Below, in pieces: positions 57,701 through 64,000 of a DNA stretch of 64,000 bases. The number at the start of each line of letters is the position of its first letter. The first letter of the stretch is position 1. This DNA is from Branchiostoma lanceolatum (taxonomy: Eukaryota > Chordata > Leptocardii > Amphioxiformes > Branchiostomatidae): assembly GCF_035083965.1 (NCBI RefSeq), contig NC_089738.1, forward strand, positions 14,906,734 to 14,970,733. Direction: 5' to 3'. The notes beneath the pieces were generated by a model, which had not been told where the DNA came from, did no database searches, and was given only the letters and a program-made list of their open reading frames with translations. Made by a program: the position numbers and the translations under genes.

Positions 57701-58394
57701 GACGTTGAAATCAAAGTCGACAAAACCGCGTCATTTCTCAAGTTCAATCTTTAAAATTCTTCAGAGTTATATCAATTAAATAAGTAACCTGTTTAAGATC
57801 AACTCATTCTATCGTATCGCTGGTAGATAGACTTTATTTTCTTATATCCATCCGCCGCCGCCTTGTCACTGCAAATACCCATCATTCACCTGTATAGACG
57901 GAACCATTTCTACAAGGGGAACTTTGCACTTGACTTTCTTTCTTGGTCAGGTGGTTCCCGGCCAGAAAAAAAAGCTGGAACTGTCCCGTTCTCATTTCTG
58001 TCTGTCAGCACCGTCCCATTGATAAACACGGAATCTTCACAATAGCTGGCTGATGTGACATATACTCATGAAATCATCTAAAAGTAAAACCACCTTGCTA
58101 CTAAAAAAATGCTAGTCAAGGACAGTCAAAAAGCGTGCTGTCATTTCAGAATTCTAGGTCGTCTGTCAATCGACTAATCGAATTGATTCAAACTACATTT
58201 CATATCGAATTCCCATACCGATCACAGCGAAGGTTCATGCCCTAGGTCGGGCTCACCACAGCCTTTGGTTGTTCAAGGGTGGAGTAACTCTCCCTTCGTT
58301 ACAACTGGGGTGCCCGCACGGTCTTGCAGCGCCACTAGTTGATCAGTGGTGGTACTGCATCCATGCTGACTTTCCCGCTTCGGTCTGCTTTGAT

Positions 58395-58600
58395 TCGACC
58401 AATCAAAACTTGCCTTGCAAGATCGAACAGTAGATAAAAGTCGGTCCTTCATTGGATAGTTGTCGCCTCTATACTGACCAATCATCAGTCAATATTTATC
58501 AATACTTGGCCAATCATCTTGTAGAAATTCCTGGCTGTCGGTGTTAATCACTTGGAATCCTCTGACCAATCAGCTTTGAGTAAAATAAATTGACCAATCA
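58395..58600. promoter_or_regulatory. Cluster of CCAAT boxes
   Basis: Five plus-strand (G/A)CCAATCA motifs (near 58398, 58477, 58509, 58564, 58591) and one reverse (ATTGG near 58451) within about 200 bp. NF-Y type sites; the spacing is irregular. They lie 0.7-0.9 kb upstream of the candidate distal PAK first exon. Confidence 0.5.
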
Positions 58601-58975
58601 ACGGTGAGAATATTTTTACCTTCGGGAAAATTAAGTGAATTAATATCACGCTAGGGTTCGCTCCATTGATTGAGGCTCTTTAGCCTGTCATACTTTTAAA
58701 AATCGCCAGCCGGCAGTGTTGAACCACTGGGTGAAGATCCAGTTCTTGTCCTCTACAACGCTGAAGCCTCACATTCGTCCTTGATTGTGGAAATCTGTTT
58801 ATCGTGAGAGCGAACTTGTAGTAGCTATCGACTCTCAATGGCGGGTACGATTTTGAAGGTGATTCACAATCTTTCCATGGTGACATGTATCGCGCCTGTG
58901 TGCAAATTATGTTCAGGGACAAACGCCATCCACCAAGTTGTTCACCAGGATGGGGGGATGTTTTTAGGCTCATAG

Positions 58976-59092
58976 TTAGCCGTGGCGACTGTTGTAGGTC
59001 TTCTCTTGCTCGCAGTCTTATAACATAGCACGTTCAACAGGTATCTCATAAGACTGCAAGCAATAGAAGCCCTGCAACAGTCGGCACGGCTA
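58976..59092. repeat. Long imperfect hairpin, 117 nt
   Basis: The arm from TAGCCGTGGCGACTGTTG to CGCAGTCTTAT pairs with ATAAGACTGC through CAACAGTCGGCACGGCTA, about 45 bp per arm with few mismatches and a loop of about 26 nt. Either a foldback element or a transcribed stem-loop. Confidence 0.75.
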
Positions 59093-62000
59093 GGTCGTAA
59101 TGCCATCTTAACGTTTATACCAGCGCAAGAAATAGTAGAAATGACTGCATCAAGTATCATTTGTATGTACTTTACTCTCACACTGTGTATTGAATGTAAG
59201 TAACAGTTCTACATACAAATAATATCACACTGTCTCTACCTCCAGTTTTAGTTAACCCTTATTCTAAAACAACGGTAACTGCACTGAGTTAACTTCATTA
59301 ACATTTCTGCAAAGACTGACTATAACCATGCACAGTCATGTACAACTATACAGTGTATAGAATTCTAGTTTCTCAGTCTTGTATATCATTATTTTCTGGG
59401 AGAAATAAAGTTGCACTGAATGTCGCAATTTGAAAATATACATTGCATCTGCTTGAGTAGTATCGAGTAAAAATAGACATGCTCTCTTTCACACACTTGT
59501 CCTGCTGTCCTTGGCTTTAGTAGGAAACTCTACCAAAACAGTGAGACATAAAATTGGTCATGGATATAACGACGTTATGTAACAAGCGAGGTACACTGAA
59601 AAAGAAACCTGCATATTTTGTGAAAACTGTTCATTGCAATATTCCCTTTTGCAAAGCTACTATGACATTAAAGTAAAACAAATGTCTGGAACATGTAGAA
59701 ATGTGGATTTCAGTGAACAATGTTTCATCATCAATGAGTATGTATTGAGAACATTTGTAGCACAACAACAATATCAATTGCTTAGTATGATTCAGTTGTG
59801 TCAGTGCAGTTGTTTGATGTTCAACACACCTTTAGCCACTATGTACAAAGTGCTTTTAGATTACATACTCCAGAACGACTGGACAAAAAGATGTTTTTTA
59901 AGATTAAGAGCAGGCTAATTTTTCCAACACCAGATATCTCTTACACACTGCTATCACAAAATTGGTCAACTTTACTCGGAAAGCTATTCACAGATCGTAC
60001 ATATTTACATGCATGACCATGTATCTACCTCAATCACTTATCTAATGACAAAAACTTTAACTATTCACACTTGAAATTCTGCGTAGACCAACACATCCAC
60101 ATGGTTGAGAACAAAAGGACACGATAGCTTTATGAACTGTGAAACAGCATTGCTATCTGCCATGTGATATCAGCGCTATCATCTTCAGTTAAACTCAGCT
60201 GAAGGTGCAACATAAAAACTGGAGAAGGTGGTTGACGTATCAACATCTTATGAGACACAGAAAGAAGGCAGGTTATCATTGATATGTTAGTTGCCATAAT
60301 CTTTTCCACACATAAATATTAAAACCAATAGACATTAAGATGGCAAGATTATACATGGTTTAGTCCAGCAACCATTCCAAAAACATGCAATGTGCAAAAT
60401 TTGCAACATTTTGATTTCCATACTGTAAAATAAATATACAGGACAGGTTTGTGTGTTTACAGCAGGCTGCTCATACTGCCAAACCAGTTGGTACAACAAT
60501 GTAACTCAAAGCATAAAATTAAAGTCTTGGTTTACTTCAACAATGTTTGCAAAGTACAGCATTCTATCATTCCTAGGTGAGGCACAAACATGCTTTCATA
60601 TCAGAGATACTGCATTCATCAAGACATGCTATTCACAGGCAACTTGTTCAGCTGATTTTCAGTATATTAAATGCTGAAGCAATTGTACATGTGTTGCACC
60701 TATTACTAGTAAATGCAACACTACGGGTGAGAACTGTAACAGTTCTGAGAATTGATTTCCACCAGAAAAAGACATTTTGTTATTTTAATACTTGATGTGT
60801 AGTTTAGGTACTGTTACATATCAAAACTTTCTTTTAAATACTTTTTATCACCAGAAATGCTTCTAAAACATCCTGATAACCAACATGAAATCCCGGATAT
60901 CATTAATTTACGTAGTTCTCACAAGACACCAGATTATAGACTTGCTATAATGCACTAACATCACAACACACTGTGACTCCACCAATTTTTTCCCGTACTT
61001 ATACATTCATTCTACAGAAAAAAAAGGTAAAATTTCCACATCACAACTGAAAGAATCTTCCACACATATCATAGATAACATTGCAGCCTATCTACAAGCA
61101 CCTTCCCAAACAGCGCCCTCTATGTGCTACATTCTGAATAGCAACTTGAAAACACCGACTGCACATTAAATAAAGCCTGATATAAGTGATAACACCAGCA
61201 GACATCCAGCCTCATCCTTCTGTAACACTTCAGAGGCTTTATAATTACAGTTACTGTGTGAAAATGGCTTACTGCAAGCCTTTTTTTTACACATGATCTA
61301 TTATCTATTTTGAAAAATAGACTGAAGAATTCACCAGGAAAAAACACTGAATCCCTGAGGGATAAAAAGTCACATGCTACCTGCTACAGGAACAGTGATA
61401 CTTCAGTCAAGACAACGTGTACAGTTGCAGTATACATGTATCAACTGCACCTATCTATTCTAGTTCTAGCTTGACTTCCAGAATATCCAAACATGTGGAC
61501 TTGTGATAAAATGGCTGTTTTGACAGTTATTCCCAAAATGATAAGAAACTGTGATGGGTTCGTCTCTTGTCATACTGCTAATCATCAACTGTCCCTTATA
61601 TATTCAAACCAAGGTGACATAAAAATGTTTAGAAACAAACAAACATTAAGATAAAATTATAAGCTTAACTTCAAAAAACACAAAATATCTATCAGTGATA
61701 CAATACGATTTGTTTTGTTCATTTCCATTCAAAAATTAAAGCTAAAAAGTCTACCTCAAAATCGTGAGATGTGTCTTTTTTTAACAATAAGTTAGAGACA
61801 GAAGGGCATTTTCCAAGCTGCCAGTTAAATGTACATTATTAGACTTTTTCCAAACTTAATGACTAAATAGGAGTTCACCGCATTAAAACTGATTCTCTGA
61901 CCAGTTTTTACCAATAAAGAAGACATGTAATGAGTTATATACAATACTCCAAGTTCAACGATATGTTTTGCATTGTTTTGCAAAGAAATAAAGACATCGT

Positions 62001-62304
62001 TAGTATCCAGGTGAGCTTGGAATACTTTTTACACTTCAAGTTTACAGAAAAGTGTGGTTGATTTTGCTCTGCAATATGAACTGGCTTTGTTACTCCCTTT
62101 GTACTGTGCTTTTACTGGAACATCTATATAATACTTAGCGAAGCCAAGCCATGACTATATAATACTGTTGAAGTGAAAGTAATGGTTATATTGGCATTTG
62201 TTGGTGGCAAAACCTCTCAATTCTATTTGTTAACAAAGGTACATCCTCCTACATAATTGCACAGTTTGTCGGGATTTGCCCCTGGTTACGTTAACTAATA
62301 ATGT

Positions 62305-62509
62305 CTATGTCAGTATGTGTACAAAATTAGTGAATGAATGAGCCTTCTTCCTAACGATGATGGCCTTCTTGACCTTGACACACAGATGCCATGCTACTTC
62401 CTGTAGAGTGCTGATGTCACTTCCTGTGATGACATCATCAGTCTTTGTGTACTGGTCCATTCTTTTCCACTCTTTTTGATACATGGTAATATGGGATTCC
62501 CATAATGGT
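62305..62509 (-). CDS. Probable last coding exon of an unrecognised gene
   Basis: After an acceptor TTTTGTTTCAG the frame encodes PLWESHITMYQKEWKRMDQY, TKTDDVITGSDISTLQEVAW, HLCVKVKKAIIVRKKAHSFT and NFVHILT, then TAG at 62307-62305. The 67 residues have a mixed, protein-like composition, unlike chance frames nearby. The first base belongs to a split codon, so the upstream exon must end in phase 2. I do not recognise the family and find no motif. Confidence 0.45.
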
Positions 62510-63139
62510 CTGAAACAAAATTTAACTTGAATTAGAGCATTGAAACCAACTTGCGCTCCCCCCAAACACATATTAGAGAATAATCTTTCTTTCTTTCGTT
62601 ACAACACTGTTAGCTGGAGAGCGAAAATTACAGTCTCTTTTCTATGATCTTGATTTCAGAATGAAAGTAATGGGCTTCAGATCTGTCGAACCGACAGGAG
62701 AATCCATCATCATGGAAAATTGATATTACACCAAGAAATTACGTTTAGTGACTCAATATTACAAATAGTCCAAATTTTCATAGAACGAAACAAGAATGTT
62801 GCCTATCGCTGCTTGATGATTATAAAATAAAAATTAAATCTGTCTCTCTTCATATTTGGATGTGACATTAATGTTACAACAGTGCCCCCTACTGACTGAC
62901 AGCAGTACTGTGCATCTTACCAACATATGGACTATTCCATTTGTTACTTATAATAGGAGATCAAAGTTTTTAAAAATTCTGTAACATTGAGAAGGGAAAC
63001 ATCCTGAATTTGCTATAAAAAAATGTTGGCTTTCCAGTTACAAACTGTAACTGTAGTTACCAAAGCTACACATAAAAGTACCCTAAGCTTACAAAATAAT
63101 ACCTTTTCTGTAAAAAAAAACAACAGTTGTCAAGCCTAC

Positions 63140-63272
63140 CTTCACTTTTCCAGGCCACTTTAGGTAGCTGGTTCTGACCTGTACACTGATCATCAAAGAG
63201 AGAAAAGATAGAAAAGCAACAGTCAGAGAGGTTGCTGGAGTCCACAGCAACAAGTTGGGCACTACATCCTAG
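63140..63272 (-). CDS. Possible coding exon, unrecognised
   Basis: Between TTTTTGAAACAG and GTAGGC, 133 nt, open as LGCSAQLVAVDSSNLSDCCF, SIFSLFDDQCTGQNQLPKVA and WKSEG. It ends in phase 1, which does not fit 62305-62509 directly, so either an exon between them is missing from my reading or one of the two is not real. No family recognised. Confidence 0.28.
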
Positions 63273-64000
63273 CTGTTTCAAAAACAGTGTCCAGCAAACC
63301 TCAGATGTCTGGCTAACACTTTATTGGATACATGTAGTTTTGGGAGCCCAACATACAGATCTTTGTCTGTGCAGTGTTGGTCCCATTTTATGTTGTGGAC
63401 TCCAGTAAACGGCAAGAAGGCCTGGAAGACAACCCCTCAACTATACTACTACTAGCAGTCTACAAGCAGTTTAACTTCGAAATTCAATTCAGAATGACTT
63501 CTACCAACACAGATGAACTTTCAAGTGGTCTACGAGCTGATGGCAAGACTCATAGTATGCAGGACAGATGCCTCTGGGGTGCCATAGTGGTTCAGGTAGC
63601 AGAGAAGGAAAGGCACCCAACATACTAGTCAGGTAAGTCAAAGAGGTTGAGCTCATGTCAAACATAAAGATTATATAAGGATGAAAGTTCATGTGTGACG
63701 GTCATTGACATTACAAAATATTTACAGGTTACGTCTTTCCGGTCACTTCTACTTGAGGGGACTGATCGAAAGCTTTGTAAGCGCTTTAGTTTGTGTACAA
63801 TAGTAGGGTATAAAATCTTTATATCATTAAAAAAGACTATATTAGTAGTCACTATCTCAAGCCTGAATATTACTGTCTCTTGTCACATGATAATCAACAT
63901 CAAGTCATGTGACAAGAGAACTCCAAGACGAAATCTGACTTTACTGGGTCGATAAAGAGACAGAGTTTGTCTCGGAAGTGCCCCATAGTAGCAAACTCTT
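63273..64000. other. Non-coding end of the window
   Basis: No exon supported. A 14-bp perfect inverted repeat is at 63877-63918. Confidence 0.45.
63877..63918. promoter_or_regulatory. Perfect 14-bp inverted repeat containing two TCACATGA/TCATGTGA boxes
   Basis: CTCTTGTCACATGA (63877-63890) and TCATGTGACAAGAG (63905-63918). Each arm holds an E-box of the MITF/TFE/USF type. Regulatory role is only suggested. Confidence 0.45.

Larger units (their letters stand above)
57701..62304. other. Non-coding stretch between the candidate PAK start and the next gene
   Basis: Contains the CCAAT cluster and the hairpin listed separately. From 59.2 to 62.3 kb the sequence is AT-rich without exon signals; part may be 3' UTR of the gene ending at 62305. 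Confidence 0.5.

Noticed and set aside
57502-57702. Plus-strand 66-residue frame ending near the ETS-YY1 block
   Set aside because: The splice donor and promoter motifs point to the minus strand; the frame is more likely chance in GC-rich DNA.

Overview
This is a eukaryotic, animal-type window: intron-rich, AT-leaning and full of small DNA transposons. The style fits a lancelet (Branchiostoma): a head-to-tail cluster of secreted cholinesterase-like esterases, a deuterostome-type group I PAK kinase, tRNA-derived SINEs, hAT and Tc/mariner-like elements, and introns rich in TACATGTA. The species cannot be proved from the sequence alone. Both gene systems run on the minus strand.

1-16.7 kb: a tandem esterase array. 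The window opens inside the first exon of one copy (1-120). A second copy (3925-10911) is cut in two by a 5.3-kb inserted element (4536-9842). That element has 29-bp terminal inverted repeats and is filled with two kinds of tandem repeat. A third copy (14191-15870) is an intact single-exon gene of 559 residues with a complete Ser/Glu/His triad. The intergenic DNA is duplicated along with the genes and carries a shared hAT-type MITE and a 37-bp minisatellite that differs in copy number.

16.8-39 kb: a complete group I p21-activated kinase gene (PAK1/2/3 type). I assembled it exon by exon with matching phases; the main isoform has 14 coding exons and 538 residues. It holds three duplicated exon sets: two versions of the exon just before the kinase domain (6a/6b), two 100-nt versions of the catalytic-loop exon with HRDIKSDN (11a/11b), and two terminal exons encoding alternative 26-residue C-termini (14a/14b). 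Intron phases at sets 6 and 11 force the use of exactly one copy. A 12-nt candidate microexon sits inside the autoregulatory region, where vertebrate PAK3 carries its neuronal insert. Together these could give eight or more kinases from one locus. This is the most notable system in the window.

39-58 kb: upstream, non-coding territory of the PAK gene, with two candidate promoter/first-exon regions (about 43.8 kb and 57.6 kb), hAT MITEs, a LINE 3' end, and a 5.5-kb TA-flanked element (49761-55254) inserted into the tail of a SINE.

58-64 kb: a cluster of CCAAT boxes, a long imperfect hairpin, and the probable last exon of another minus-strand gene (62305-62509) that I do not recognise.
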